Part shown: piece after piece, positions 48,531 through 60,131 of the stretch
Position numbering within the stretch: the stretch's first letter is position 1
Layout: every line of letters starts with the position of its first letter
Notes under the pieces: generated by a model
The model's database searches: none
Told to the model about the DNA's origin: nothing
What the model saw: the letters and a program-made list of their open reading frames with translations, nothing else
Position numbers and translations under genes: made by a program
From: Dolomedes plantarius
Lineage: Eukaryota; Arthropoda; Arachnida; Araneae; Dolomedidae
Assembly (NCBI GenBank): GCA_907164885.2
Contig: OU015501.1
Location: 19,687,631 to 19,751,630, forward strand
Length of the DNA: 64,000 bases
Reading direction: 5' to 3'

Positions 48531-49959
48531 ATTTCTTTTCCTTTGTTTCCCCCAGACATTACAGGCGAAATGAAAATGAAACTTTTGCGCATTCACTTTA
48601 AACATTGTTTCCCCATAAACTGGCAACATCACATGGTAATAGAAAGCTTAAGCAAAGATAAAAGCCTTTTTTCTCTCCAATTGAAAAAATAAATCGCAAA
48701 AACCACGAAATAACACGCAGGTAAACAAACTGAGGTTGCTGGAACTAAAAGCGTTCATTACCAGAAGATAGTTGATACAACGTATTTAAAAACATCTTGC
48801 CTTAACCCCAAAATGTTCGACTTGAGGTGAGCAGTATTGTGGAAACTAAATAACTTTTTTTTTCAATTTCTTTATTCTATTTTCAGATTAATTAGACTAC
48901 TGTAAGTAAACTCGTTAACGCGACCATGCGAAGGATGTGACGTCTGATGCTATGCAGCTGATAAGTGTTCTAAAGCACCCAGAAAAGAAAGCAACCCATA
49001 AGGATAAAATTTCTCCGCTAAGCCGCTAAAATTTCTCAGTGGTAGAATTTCTGTTCACAGGTACCATTCGAGTTTTAAAAAGGAAATGAACAAATTTATG
49101 CATAAGGGTAGAATATAGGAATAGAGGAGTAATAAAAAAATGTGTATTCTACAAAACGTGGGAAAATTTCCTTGGAAAACAAAATCCCTAGTTTCTCAAC
49201 ACAGTAAAATTTTAAATCATACCAATGTAATATGTCTACTTTGTTCAAGGAGAAACTTTCTCTTAACGCATGATTTTTTTAAATAAAAATTTACAAATAT
49301 AAATATATGCCTACTAGAGGCAAAGCTTCGAAAAAAATTGTCCATTTAAACTATAACAGTTATTGATGAAAGTCTTGCACTACTCACTGAATGCTGCATT
49401 CTTCTGTCCAAAAATTTGAAGTTTCAATAGAATATTGTCAAATATGGAAAAGAAAAGCGATAATTAATCTGCCACTTGAAAAAGAGAAAACTGTATTTGG
49501 GAAAGTTCGGACAAGGTTAAATTATGCTCAATGTATCTCACATTGTTAAGAAATGCTGCTAAGTAAAAGGTTTTAATAACTTGTCACAGGATTAAATCCT
49601 TTCAGCAGTATTTGCTCAACGTAATTTTTTCATATTGTAATTATGTAATATTCCTTTCCCCACTCCCATTACTCTATTTCAACAGGTGCCACAAACAGCA
49701 TATAAAATAAAAGTTATCCCTATTTTTTAACAAAAAAATATTCATTAATTTGAAATTACCTTTTCTACTGTATATACATTTTGAGTGATTCTGTATAAAG
49801 TTTTTCTTCTCCATTAATTAAAATAGCAAGGATTGTACCTAAATTTAAACTATCTGCAGTCGCTTTCCAAAGCTGGGCACTTGTCATGAAGATATTCGCA
49901 CAGAATCCGCAAGAATCGTTGGATGCTTTCAATGAAAACACAGTATAGGTGAACCAACA
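48531..49959. other. AT-rich sequence, one unrecognised frame
   Basis: AT-rich, somewhat more complex at 48900-49060. At 49765-49977 the minus strand encodes 70 residues (...SLKASNDSCGFCANIFMTSA...) and is followed by a donor-like AAAAGGTAATTT, but with a stop before it. I recognise no family and treat it as unproven. Confidence 0.3.
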
Positions 49960-50190
49960 CCACCCATATTGTTCCACCTCAATTTTGATCGAGCACCCCC
50001 AGCGGCGACATCTGGGGTCTCGTACCCTCTTCCACCCTCTCTGACCACAAAGAAGGACTTTCTGGTCTACGGATTTAACATGTCCATATCCGGCCTAGAC
50101 ACGAAGGTATTTAATGGCGTTCGTCCGGATTTACCAGGGCACCCCCAGATCCAAGCCAGTGCGCTACTACTAGGCTACCTCGGGCCTTAT
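49960..50190 (-). repeat. remnant of the 32770-33132 SINE family
   Basis: ATTTTGATCGAG is shared exactly with 32912-32923. After it comes the same order of blocks: CCTC...CCACCC, then GAAGGACTTTCTGGTCTA, GGATTTAACATGTCCATAT and CCGGCC. The open plus frame over 49969-50232 has no domain and is read here as repeat-derived. Confidence 0.55.
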
Positions 50191-50666
50191 TTAAACGAAC
50201 TCGCACTTGCTCTTATAAGCGCTGTTTACTAAATATATTGAAACTATATTAATTTCTTTCGGTTAGAGATTAACACTGTTTAAAGGTGGTAGATGGAAAA
50301 AATACAAGACAAAATTAGCCAGTTGAAATAGTTATAGAAGCATATTTAAATATTTGCAATTTTATTTACATTGCAAAAAATTTTATAATATTGTATACAG
50401 AAGATGGTAGTCTTTGAGAAACACCTATAATATTTACCCAGAATCTGGAAAATTTGCGTTATTTTTCCGCGCAGCACAGTAAATATTATCCATACGAAAC
50501 GAGGATTCATCTGTCATCTTTAAAGAGAAAATACATCTTTTAGAAACAAGCTTCTATACGTTTTAAAAACGAACACCAATTAAATCTAGTAAAGGTTAAA
50601 CTGAACGAGGAATAGAATTTTGAAATTATAACTCATTGTAAATATCAAAGGAAAGGGCTCTCTTAA
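50191..50666. other. AT-rich sequence, nothing recognised
   Basis: No exon, RNA gene or terminal repeats seen; AT-rich. Confidence 0.45.
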
Positions 50667-51082
50667 GGTTGCTGTCTACTAACCCTATTGGATTCACTCG
50701 TCTCAATGTTAACCTATGGAGAAAATGTGTCCAAGGATTGCTGACTTGGATTTAAAGATTTTTTTAATGATACTCCAAGATAGAGAAAGAAATTTTACAC
50801 TTTGGGGCATTTTTTGTTTAAAGAAAAATGAAAATAATATTTAAAATTAAAATTTTTCGGGTAAAAATATCCGGTATAGCGTGTTTTATACGCTCCTTAA
50901 TTCCTTTGTTGGAAGAAGTTTATAGAATGAATCCTGTTGCTAGGTGCAGAAAAGTTCAGGCTATCTGAAAATACCATTTTTATTGGATTATCTGCATTTA
51001 TATAGCTGTAAATAGTAGACCAATTTTCTCCACAGGTTAACATTGAGGTGAGCGAATCCAATACGATTAGTACACAGCAGCC
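50667..51082. mobile_element. MITE with long (~58-bp) TIRs and TTAA-type flanks
   Basis: The left arm GGTTGCTGTCTACTAACCC at 50667 follows TTAA (50663-50666). The right arm, reversed, reads GGCTGCTGTGTACTAATCG and is followed by ATAA. Pairing continues through CTCAATGTTAACCTRTGGAG. It is about 416 bp with no transposase. A second, one-ended copy lies at 54836-55169. Confidence 0.85.
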
Positions 51083-51780
51083 ATAATAGAAAAAAGCAAA
51101 AGAAAGTTATAAGATATTATTAAACATTATGGAAAACTCTTAAAAATTGCAGAATACCTGTCAGTTTTTATGAATTTGAATCCATCTTCTGGTTCATGAT
51201 GCAGAGAGTTATATCATTTTGATCCTAACCATGAGCACTTTTGTACTTATCACGTTTGTTTCATTGTCAAATAATATCATTTCTTTGTAATAGTTAGAAA
51301 TATCTTCCATGAATATTCATTTAACAAAGTTATGTTTTAACACCATATTGAATGCAGCATGTGTGCGAAAGTAGGAACACATCTATAAAAATAACGGAAG
51401 GGAAATAACAACATAAACCACAATTAAGATAACGGTTAAAAAGATGAAGCTTATGATTTCAGTTCAATAGAATGTATCGAGAACTGAAGACAAGTAGTAC
51501 GTATCATTAAAACATTAGGAATAAGGTGTTTGAACTGTACTTGACTACGTTTCTCTTTCAAGTTTTTAAAATTTTTTGTAAGTCAGGGTGTAGTCACAGA
51601 GATTAATGTAAAATCTCTTGAGAAACAATGGTCTTTGGTTTCATTCACTCAAGAAGTGGTAACGGAAGACGATGCATTCGAGACACGCTGGAACTTATGA
51701 TGTATTTGAGAACTAAACTTATTTTTCTTGTACAGTCATCAGTTTTCACTTAATATTATCAATGATTCAATAATATAAGT
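51083..51780. other. AT-rich sequence, nothing recognised
   Basis: AT-rich DNA between a MITE and R1 copy D; nothing supported. Confidence 0.45.
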
Positions 51781-51864
51781 ATACTAGCTGAAAACTCGCG
51801 CTTCGCTACGGAGTACATTCAAATTAAATACAACGGTCAATGTGTGCAATTAATGCCAAAATAA

Positions 51865-51931
<67 letters not shown>

Positions 51932-52500
51932 GTAAATACGACGATCAATATATACAATTGATGTAGAAAAAATATATATATTTATAAAAAAAATCGTAAG
52001 GGATAATTTTATAGACAAAATGATGTCCAATCGTCTGCCGCATTAGCAAGAAAAAAAATATTTTTTTGTCTATTTATTTTTTATGCACGTGACGATAAAT
52101 TTATTTAAAGTACCAGAAAAAGAAATCACGTGATCAGCATTTAATAAATTAAATTCTAAAAATTAATTTTTAAAAATTCATCAAAAATCAGAAAATAGAG
52201 GTAAAGATTCGAAAAAGATTTGATTTTAAAGGAATTTTTATGATCTTTCTCGTGATATAAATTTTATAACCCTCAAATTATTATTTTAAATGCAAACTTA
52301 AAAAAAGCTACAAAAACAGATTAAAAATTTAATTAAAAAAATCTAAGAAGAATTTTTCAAAAATCTCTCTTAGTGCACCCCTACACTATAAGAAGAATCG
52401 CCATGCAAAATTTCAGCCCTTTAGGTCCAGCGGTTTGGTCTATGCGTTGTATGTCAGTCAGTCAGTCAGTCAGTTACGGAGCAGTTTTATATATCTAGAT
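51781..52500 (+). repeat. interspersed repeat R1, copy D
   Basis: It starts ATACTAGCTGAAAACTCGCG and ends with five CAGT units and GGAGCAGTTTTATATATCTA. It contains a 29-unit-scale (TA)n expansion at about 51869-51926 and a deletion of roughly 150 bp relative to copy A. The sequence AATAATATAAGTATA occurs just before it (51768) and again 60 bp after it (52557). Confidence 0.85.
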
Positions 52501-52516
52501 TATGGTTGATTATAAC

Positions 52517-52536
52517 CTTAATATACGTATATTAAG
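52517..52536. repeat. perfect 20-bp palindrome
   Basis: CTTAATATACGTATATTAAG is its own reverse complement. It lies just after R1 copy D among related TATATTAAGG repeats (52542, 52569). Confidence 0.9.
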
Positions 52537-52838
52537 ATTAAGTATATTAAGGTTTAATAATATAAGTATATTAAGGTTATCTGTCTACGATGAAATGACT
52601 GTTTTTGGTGCAAAATATCGAAAAAAATGTTATTACTCTATTTTAAAGGCGAATCTTTTAGGATTCTAAAACTGCTTTAATTTTATTCGTACGATGATTG
52701 GATAAGAATTTCTGGCCAATCTAATAAACTGAAATTAAAAAGACCGGAAGTAACAGCTTTAAATGCATTTTCTAGAAAACTAATATTTCAGTTACTTTTG
52801 TAAGCGAAAAATCTAATAATTTAAAAAGTGTTCAATAA

Positions 52839-53093
52839 ATCTATGGTGCCGGATATAAAGGGTTTAAGTCAAAAAAAGGGATTTTTAGATACTTGTTAGT
52901 ATTAATAAAAAAAAGCAAAAATCTTTTGACTTGTATAAAAGGCTTAAGTCTATCAATTTTGTATACAAAAGTACATTTCTTTGTACAAAAGACAAGTCGA
53001 AATTATTGTTCTGCGTTTGGTATAAAAGCCAATAATTTGGTATATTTAAATCATTGTTTTCGACTTAAGCTCTTTATACCGGACACCATAGAT
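52839..53093. mobile_element. short MITE (255 bp)
   Basis: ATCTATGGTGCCGGATATAA at the left is matched by the inverse TTATACCGGACACCATAGAT at the right, with pairing continuing inward over GGCTTAAGTC-type bases. Internal copies of GGCTTAAGTC and GTACAAAAG give further self-complementarity. The frame running through it (52893-53150) is not a gene. Confidence 0.85.
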
Positions 53094-54053
53094 ATTTTAA
53101 TGACATTTTGCAATGGTTTTTTACGTATTACTAAGTATGTTTCGACCTAAAATGTAAGCTATATGTGTTAATTTAATCCTTCTACAAGTACGTGCCCTTA
53201 TAAAAAGATAAATTTTGAAAGAAAAATCAATGTTTTTCCACTTATTGGGCATATTTCAGTGACTTTTGGAAATATTGTAAACGTTTACTTCAGAACAAGT
53301 GTTCTAGTAGTATAAAGTATAAAGAAAATTAAAATTATATTGAGATTATTGGAATATATGGTCTCTGGCAGAAAACCTAGATTGTACTAAAAATTTATTA
53401 AAAATTCCCTATATTTAAAAAATGTTATGAAATTAAAACATGTGTGTGGGGGGGGGTGTCATTGATTTGCCTTAATATAAAAAGTTTAAAAAATCAGTAA
53501 GTTTTAAATTAGTAATATATGTAAAATATCCATTTTCTGGGTAAAAAATTATATTTAAACATAGGTAATGTAATATTCTCTACATAACACACACAACATT
53601 TTTTGGCAGTAACTTGTTAAGCATTGGGTAAAAAAAAGTTTTATTTTTGTGCGCTAACTTCTTCCGATTTCCGACCCCACTAAGCGGTTTTAATCTTTAA
53701 ACAACCAATAATAACTACTTACCATGTAATTCTTAGCCTACATTTAATTCACAAACTACAGTTTAATATTTTATATCGACAGTAACAGAAACTGTAAATT
53801 TTGAAGTTTGAAAGTGTTAAAAATACATATGATTGCGAGATTTTGGATCACATTAATTTTTTACGTAATACACGTAATTATGCATAGTAATAAAATGCTT
53901 GGTTAGTTATTTGATTGATGGATCTTGCGTTAAACTGCACAACTTGATGTGTTCATATGCACAAAGATTGAATAAAATGACGCCTGAATAATTAAATTGT
54001 TTTTCAAAGTTATGAGCTTCATAGTCAAAATATTTTCTTAAAAATTACACTTT
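53094..54053. other. AT-rich sequence, nothing recognised
   Basis: AT-rich, with a short G-run at 53445-53457. Nothing supported. Confidence 0.45.
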
Positions 54054-54746
54054 TTAAGGGGGTCCGGGCACAAAAATCTTCAAATTTTCAAACAACAATT
54101 TGCTTTAAAAAATTCTGTTTTTTTCCGCTTAAAAGGACGTTTAAATCATGTTTCTATCTCAATTAGAACAGGAGATATTAATTTTTTTGTTTTGCTACAT
54201 TCTATTAGCAGCCAATCTTTGTTTAAACCTTTAAATGCGTTTTTCTGCATGATGGGTTTTTTCACCATTTCCCGTCTTTAAATTGTTATAAGTCAAGAAC
54301 CGTTAAAAATAAATGGTTCAAACCTGGAACGCGTCTTTTCAATTATCTTACTTTAATTTTAATTCAAAAAATTTGAAAAAATATTTACTTTTGAACGTAT
54401 GATTTTTTTAAAAATAAGTTACATAATTTTTTTAAAATTTTTACTTTAAATATTTTAATTTTTTTAAATTAATATTTGAAAAAATGCTGAATCAATATTC
54501 AAACTTATATAATTCTGTTTAATTAAATGAAAATATTTTGTAATTCGACAAATAATATTTCTAGTTATAATGATTTTAAATTACCTCACTTTAAAAAAAA
54601 TTAATTTAAACTTTTTTAAAAACTTTATGAGAAGTTTTATGATGTGATTTTGCTTACAAATTATATGATTAACCATCACAAAAAAATTCAAAATTCTAAC
54701 TCAAAAAATTTTGAAAAAATTTAAAATATGTCCTGGACCCCCTTAA
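54054..54746. mobile_element. MITE with TTAA target duplication
   Basis: TTAA at 54054-54057 is followed by GGGGGTCCGGGCAC. The right end GTCCTGGACCCCC is followed by TTAA (54743-54746). The TIRs match over about 12-14 bp. The 685-bp interior is very AT-rich and non-coding. Perfect TTAA flanks point to a piggyBac-like mobiliser. Confidence 0.75.
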
Positions 54747-54835
54747 AACTTGAGTAAGGAATCTGATTCCTACTGATAAAAAAGTAATCATGTTTTAGCT
54801 CTCGTATTGCTAGTGATGACTGTACTATTTACATC

Positions 54836-55169
54836 TACATAAATGCTGATAATCAAATAAAAATGGTATATTCAGATAGCCTGAACCTTTCTGTACCTTG
54901 CAACAGGATTCATTTTATAAATTTCGTCCACCAAAGAAATTTATGAGCGTTTAAAACACACTATATTAGATTTTTTCCTCAAATAATTTAAATTTTGAAA
55001 TATTAAACACATTTAAAAAAAGAAAATATCCAAAGATGTAAAAATTATTTCCCTATTACAGAGTACAGTTGAAAAAATATTTAAATCCAAGTCGGCAATT
55101 CTTGGACAAATTTTTTCAATAGGTTAACATTGAGGTGATTGAATCTAATAGGGTTAGTACACAGCAGCC
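54836..55169. mobile_element. second copy of the 50667 MITE, one end missing
   Basis: This is collinear, in inverse orientation, with 50667-51060: AGCCTGAACCTTTCTG, GCAACAGGATTCATTTTATA, AAATCCAAGTCGGCAATTC, AGGTTAACATTGAGGTGATT. Its right TIR ends GCAGCC followed by TTAA (55170-55173). The other TIR is absent and similarity stops at GTAAATAGTA (reversed). Confidence 0.8.
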
Positions 55170-55379
55170 TTAAGAAATGAAATTAAAAATTAAATCCTAT
55201 ATATTTCAAGCTGAATTATCCTATACTTGTAAGTATGCATGTGCCTTGAAATTTTATGGATGTGTTAAAGGGGAAAAATACCTAGTTTATCTCACGTGAA
55301 ATCACACAATCGAGAATTATTTTAAGAGCATTATTTCCCATCTTATAAATACACCGAAATTAGACACATTATGAATTCT

Positions 55380-55690
55380 TCTAAACCTTATAAAGTTAAG
55401 CGATTTCGCAGCAGGTTTTTCGGGAAAAGACGTATTAACTCCTCCAAACTATGTGCGCAATCGACTATTTAGGACTAAGATCTATGATATTTAGCCCCCG
55501 CTGCACATCATACATCTTCCGCATTCTCGAATGATCTTAAGTTTATTCCATTCCACGAGGGCTGACTCCTAGGAATTGCAAACAAGATATTGAGCTCTGG
55601 AGTATCACTCATTGTGACAGCTCAACCTCGCAATTCGGGAGATTGTCTTGACTACGCGAAGAATTTTACGTTAAGGAACATATTTAGAAT
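55380..55690. promoter_or_regulatory. complex non-repeat island
   Basis: A balanced-composition block (GCGATTTCGCAGCAGG near 55401, CCCCCGCTGCACATC near 55495, GACAGCTCAACCTCGC near 55616) in an otherwise AT-rich, repeat-filled region about 16 kb upstream of the coding exon. It is a possible distal regulatory element; that is inference only. Confidence 0.2.
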
Positions 55691-56851
55691 TTTAGAATGA
55701 ATATTTAGAACTTTTTTTCATAAGGTATAAAATAAATGAAATAAATATAGGTAAAAGGAGGAATATAGGGTTTAACACGATGGGGCATTCAATAGTAGGA
55801 TTCAATAAATAGTAGGATCTTATTGTAGATGAATACGTTACTATTTTATTTGAGGATGTCTGTAAAATTTCCTCCTCCACAGTGCTTAATGAAATGATAG
55901 TGAGTAAATGTTTTCAAGTCTTTTACTCTGTTCTTTCTCAGACAATTGCAGTTTAGTGCGAATCCAGTTTTACCGTACTAAAATCCATGTTAAGGGGGCG
56001 CTGGACTGAGCCTCCGATGTTTCGAAGCCAATGTTAAGTCAATGGGGAAGTTCTTAACAAATTGCAAATTCGCATTTAAATATTTTGAGAAAATTTTTTC
56101 TGCATAAGATACCTGACGACTTAACAATTTGTGTTTGTTTATCAATTTTTGGTTTTCTCTTAAAATTTAATTTTAAATGACTCTCGAATTTCTGAACTGA
56201 AAAAATAAGAGGTACTTTTGCTTTAAACTCTTTATAAGTACTCGAGATCAAATAATAATACAATATGAAATAATACGCGGGATTCCTGAATCTTTTGGCT
56301 TTTCAAAGATACTTTTTTCTTAATTTTACGCAAATTAGGGTAAGAGTAATTTGTCAGTAAAAATGGGGAAATTTTGTAAAAATCGGAACATTTCTCCAAA
56401 AACCACGCCTCCCGCCGGCAGTGAGGTTCAGGGAGGGGAAAGAATTCAGGGGGACCCCCAGGCGGTAAAACACAAGGGTTGGGGGGACGGTGATTTATGG
56501 ATAGTCGAGTTGCCTGGCGAAAAGAGCACAAACGTTTGCTATGTGCCTTTTCAGCTGACGGGTAAAGATTTTAGAACTACTGTAAAACTTGATTCCTAGC
56601 TGGTATATGTATAGTGATCACTGGCTAAATTTTGGCTATCATTTTCATCATGTTTCGTATATATATATACATGTATATATATTTGAGTTAATTTTTGTCG
56701 TTATGTAAATAGTTTGTATAAATATCATTTTAGTATGTGTAAATATTTATAAAAGTAAATATGTATAAATGTAAATATTATGTATACATATGAAATGTAT
56801 TATAGAATGTAAAATTATAAGAAATGTTAATAATTTTAATTGCCCTGACCA

Positions 56852-56856
<5 letters not shown>
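55691..56856. other. mixed AT-rich sequence with GC-rich patch
   Basis: At 55991 TTAAGGGGGCGCTGGACT resembles a lone end of the TTAAGGGG-type MITEs, but I found no partner. At 56405-56500 there is a GC-rich patch (CCCGCCGGCAGTGAGG); frames on both strands are open through it with no domain. The rest is AT-rich. Confidence 0.35.

Positions 56857-56884
<28 letters not shown>
56857..56884. repeat. (TA)n microsatellite
   Basis: About 14 TA units ending exactly at the left end of a CAGG-type element. Confidence 0.95.
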
Positions 56885-56887
<3 letters not shown>

Positions 56888-57270
56888 GTAACCCTCCTAT
56901 AACACGGTACATAGGTTCCTAGAAACTGCCGTGTTGTATGAAACCGTGTTATATGAGACCAAGATATAGTTCAAAAACGGGGGGGTTAAGTTCTGAAAAC
57001 TTATTAAAAAGAAACATTTATTTTAAAATTCCATATAAGCAACTTTAATTTTTATTAAAACTATAAATGTATGCATAACACAAAACGAAAAGAAGCAAGT
57101 AAATATTATTTTCATTTAATACGACCTTAATTAAATAAATTTCTTACTCATCACTGCTCAGTACAATCAAACGAGAACATTTTTTCGGTTGAACGATATC
57201 GCCTTCTCTTTCAGAACCTTTTTCTTCATTTAGATTTTTTGTACAATATATCCTCATTAAAAAATCTGTA
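56885..57270. mobile_element. pogo-like element, right end not found
   Basis: It starts CAGGTAACCCTCCTATAACA after TA. The inner part repeats CCGTGTTATATGAGACC-type motifs (GAAACTGCCGTGTTGTATG, AAACCGTGTTATATGAG), a pattern seen in pogo/Tigger MITEs. No matching right TIR is present, so the element is truncated. The 3' boundary is a guess. Confidence 0.55.
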
Positions 57271-57299
57271 GATAGATATAGATACATATATATAATCTT

Positions 57300-57366
57300 G
57301 CCTGCACCTCTATTCGAAGGCCACTTTTTTTTTTAACCATGACTGGCCCGCAATAGAGAAGTTTCA

Positions 57367-57411
<45 letters not shown>

Positions 57412-57780
57412 TGTGTGTGTGAGTGTGAGTGTTCGTTCCAGTATCACTCTGGAACGCTTGGAGCAATTTCAACCAAACTTGGTACACATATCACTTACAA
57501 TCTGGAAAGAAACACTTGGGGAGGGGGAGACACCCCTAGCATCCCCAGGGGGGCAGGGGGCACATGTAAAAATAATCGAAAACGACTGATATTAGTGTCG
57601 AATCCATAGTTTTCGGGGTAGCTGAGATTAATAGTGACACTCCCGATTCCGTCTAAGTGCAAGTTAAGCCCCCCATCAGCATTGGGGGGAAGGGGGGGAA
57701 GAAGAGGTGAATATAAAATGTCCAAAATGACTGATATTAGTGTCGAATCCAAAGTTTTCGGGGTCGCTGAGATTAACAGT
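57300..57780. repeat. repeat with (TG)n and internal direct duplication
   Basis: A (TG)n run at 57371-57408 is followed by GGAACGCTTGGAGCAATTTC and then AACCAAACTTGGTACACAT, a conserved-looking non-coding repeat core. A segment, ACTGATATTAGTGTCGAATC then AGTTTTCGGGG and GCTGAGATTAA, occurs twice (57587 and 57731). The class is unknown. Confidence 0.55.
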
Positions 57781-57811
57781 TATATATGTATGTATATATG
57801 TATATATGTAT

Positions 57812-57905
<94 letters not shown>

Positions 57906-57916
57906 GTATGTATATA
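57781..57916. repeat. (TA/TATG)n microsatellite
   Basis: TATATG-interrupted TA repeats running up to the left end of the pogo-like MITE at 57917. Confidence 0.95.
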
Positions 57917-58526
57917 CAGTCGAACCTTCATATATCGAAGTAGCAAATTGCCGGAAAAAAATTCGATATATAGAAATTTCGATATATAGAATTGAGCTTA
58001 GTTTTATCATAATTCTCCGAAAAAAAATTAAAGCTAATTTTCGTATACGAAACTCTATTTCTAATTTATATGCGAATCCCATTAAATGAAAGTTAATAAC
58101 TAAAAAATGAATTAATATGAAAGATTTATTGAGTACTGCATACCTTTAAAAAAACAATAATCCAGACAGTGGTTACAATGATCACAGTTACATTCTTTTT
58201 TAAAAAAACTACGAATATCTTGCTGAACAGTGAGTTTTGCGGAAAGTTCAAAGAAATGTTCGTATTTATTCAGTCCACTAAAAACTTAATCGGGGATATT
58301 TTCGGCGAATTGAAATCCACGACATATTGTTTCAAATGCCAAAAATTGGGAGATTTTATTCTAAAGTGGAATAAAATCTCCCAATTTGTCTTGAAAAAAA
58401 TTTCGATATATAGAGATTTTTTCAATATATAGAAACAATTTTTCTATGTAATGAATATGGAGATTTGCTAAGAGTTCGATATATAGAAAATTTCGATATG
58501 TGGAAGTTCGATATATGGAGGTTCGA

Positions 58527-58529
<3 letters not shown>
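57917..58529. mobile_element. pogo-like MITE, copy 1
   Basis: The left end reads CAGTCGAACCTTCATATATC and the right end, reversed, CAGTCGAACCTCCATATATC. TA lies on both sides. Repeated TTCGATATATAGA motifs occur inside both TIRs. It is 613 bp with no transposase. A near-perfect hairpin at 58345-58385 (arms of 17 bases, ATTGGGAGATTTTATTC) is conserved in copy 2. Confidence 0.9.
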
Positions 58530-58622
<93 letters not shown>

Positions 58623-59820
58623 GTATATATATGTATGTATATACACTGCTGGCCACCCAAATTGCAACACCAAGAAAGACAAGATATATCACAACAAAAT
58701 TTATTTTGTAGATAACATGTTCACCAAGTATCAAATGATTAAATTTATAGACTTCTGTGAAGTGTGGTTCCTGCCAAAATAAGAGGCCAGAGTAGCCGCC
58801 ATTGTTGGAGATCACCGCTGCCACACGCCTCGGCATTGATTCAAAGAGACTTTGGATGGGTTCTTGGGGTACAGCAGACCAAGCAGCTTCCACGCGTTGC
58901 CAAAGTTGATCTGCTGTGGCAGCTGGGGATGGAATCTGGGTCAATCGTAGAGCAACCATGGACCACATGTTTTCAATCGGCGAAAGATCCGGAGAGCGAG
59001 GTGGCCAGGGAATCAATTCAATCTGGCGATTGACGAAGAGCCGTTGGACAATGCGTGCCACGTGTGGTCGCGCATTATCCTGTTGAAATATGGCTGTGGG
59101 CAAGCCCTGAAGGTAAGGAAGGACAACTGGCTCCAACACCTCGGAGATGTAGCGCTGGCTGTTTAAAGTACCGGCAATGCGTACTAGAGGTGTGCGAGAG
59201 TGATATCCAATACCGCCCCATACCATAATACCCGGTGCAGGACCAGTGTGGCGGTGCATAACGCAGCTGTTCAGCATCCTCTCTTCACGGTTTCTCCAGA
59301 CTCGAATGCGACCATCGTGGTGTTGCAGACAGAAGCGTGACTCGTCAGTAAAGACAATTTCATTCCATTCTGCCGTCCACATCCTTCTGTCATCGCACCA
59401 TTGGCGGCGGAGACGTCTGTGGTTCTGCGTCAAGGGTAGACAAAGCAATGGACGTCTTGCGGACAGACCACTCTGCTGTAAACGGCGTCGAATGGTACGC
59501 GCAGACACTGGATGATGCGTTACAGACTGCATGTGCTGTGCTATGGTTTGTGATGTGACTGAGCGATCCGTCACTGCCATGCGCACAATTTGCCTGTCAT
59601 CACGTGAAGTGGTGCGCTGAGGTGGATGCGATTGAACACGCCGGTCCGTCGTACCCTCCTGCATCCAACGATCACATATCCGCATTACAGTTGTTTGGTT
59701 TCGTCCAACACGACTACCGATTTCCCTGAAAGATAATCCACAATCTCGGTAGGCCACTATCCTTCCTCTGTCGAACTCGAATACTTGATCAAAACATGAT
59801 CGCTGTTTTCGACGAGGCAT
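58468..59820 (-). CDS. Tc1-like (DD34E) transposase
   Basis: Cut-and-paste transposase acting on its own TIRs. I start at [12 protein letters not shown] (ATG 59820) because it matches the family N-terminus; ten more codons are open upstream. Residues about 10-120 hold the paired-like helix-turn-helix domains ([36 protein letters not shown]). The catalytic residues are present: D159 in VFTDESRF, D248 in FQQDNARPH and E283 in [11 protein letters not shown], with 34 residues between the last two. The GGYSG region near residue 342 is where relatives usually end. Here no stop occurs: the frame runs through the left TIR (VAIWVASSV), the TA microsatellite (Tyr/Ile repeats) and into the neighbouring pogo MITE, stopping at 58468. 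The true end is probably near 58700-58790 with a lost stop. The triad and frame are intact, so activity is possible but untested. Confidence 0.9.
58530..58643. repeat. (TA)n/(TATG)n microsatellite
   Basis: A long TA run with TATG interruptions between pogo-like MITE copy 1 and the Tc1 element. Confidence 0.95.
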
Positions 59821-60055
59821 AATTGATCGTTTTTTTTTTTGAAAAACCACAAGAAAAACACAATTGCTAAACTTGAAATCGTCGAAATGTCCAAGCCTTA
59901 AATAGCGCTTTCAAGTGGCGCCACTGGCGCGCGTGATGTGCGTCTGCGCTGAAATTCTAATCATTCGCATATTTCACCTCCTCTAATGCATGTTGTAAAT
60001 TTCATGTTATTTGCATGTTTCCTTCGGGGTGTTGCATTTACAGTGGCCAGCAGTG
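58644..60055 (-). mobile_element. complete Tc1-like transposon
   Basis: The ends are CACTGCTGGCCACCCAAATT at 58644 and the inverse, ending TGGCCAGCAGTG at 60055; inner GGTGTTGCA also pairs. TA lies at 58642-58643 and 60056-60057. At 1412 bp it has the usual Tc1 length and holds one transposase with a full catalytic triad. It sits inside a TA microsatellite. Confidence 0.93.
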
Positions 60056-60131
60056 TATATGTATGTATATATATGTATATATATATATGTATGTATATAT
60101 ATGTATATATATATATATATATGTATATATA
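60056..60131. repeat. (TA)n/(TATG)n microsatellite
   Basis: A TA/TATG run linking the Tc1 element and pogo-like MITE copy 2. Confidence 0.95.

Noticed and set aside
49765..49977. Exon with a donor-like AAAAGGTAATTT
   Set aside because: A stop codon precedes the donor in the open frame, no convincing acceptor is seen and no family is recognised.
56351..56599. 82-codon plus-strand gene
   Set aside because: It overlaps an equally long frame on the minus strand and spans a GC-rich patch with no recognisable domain.
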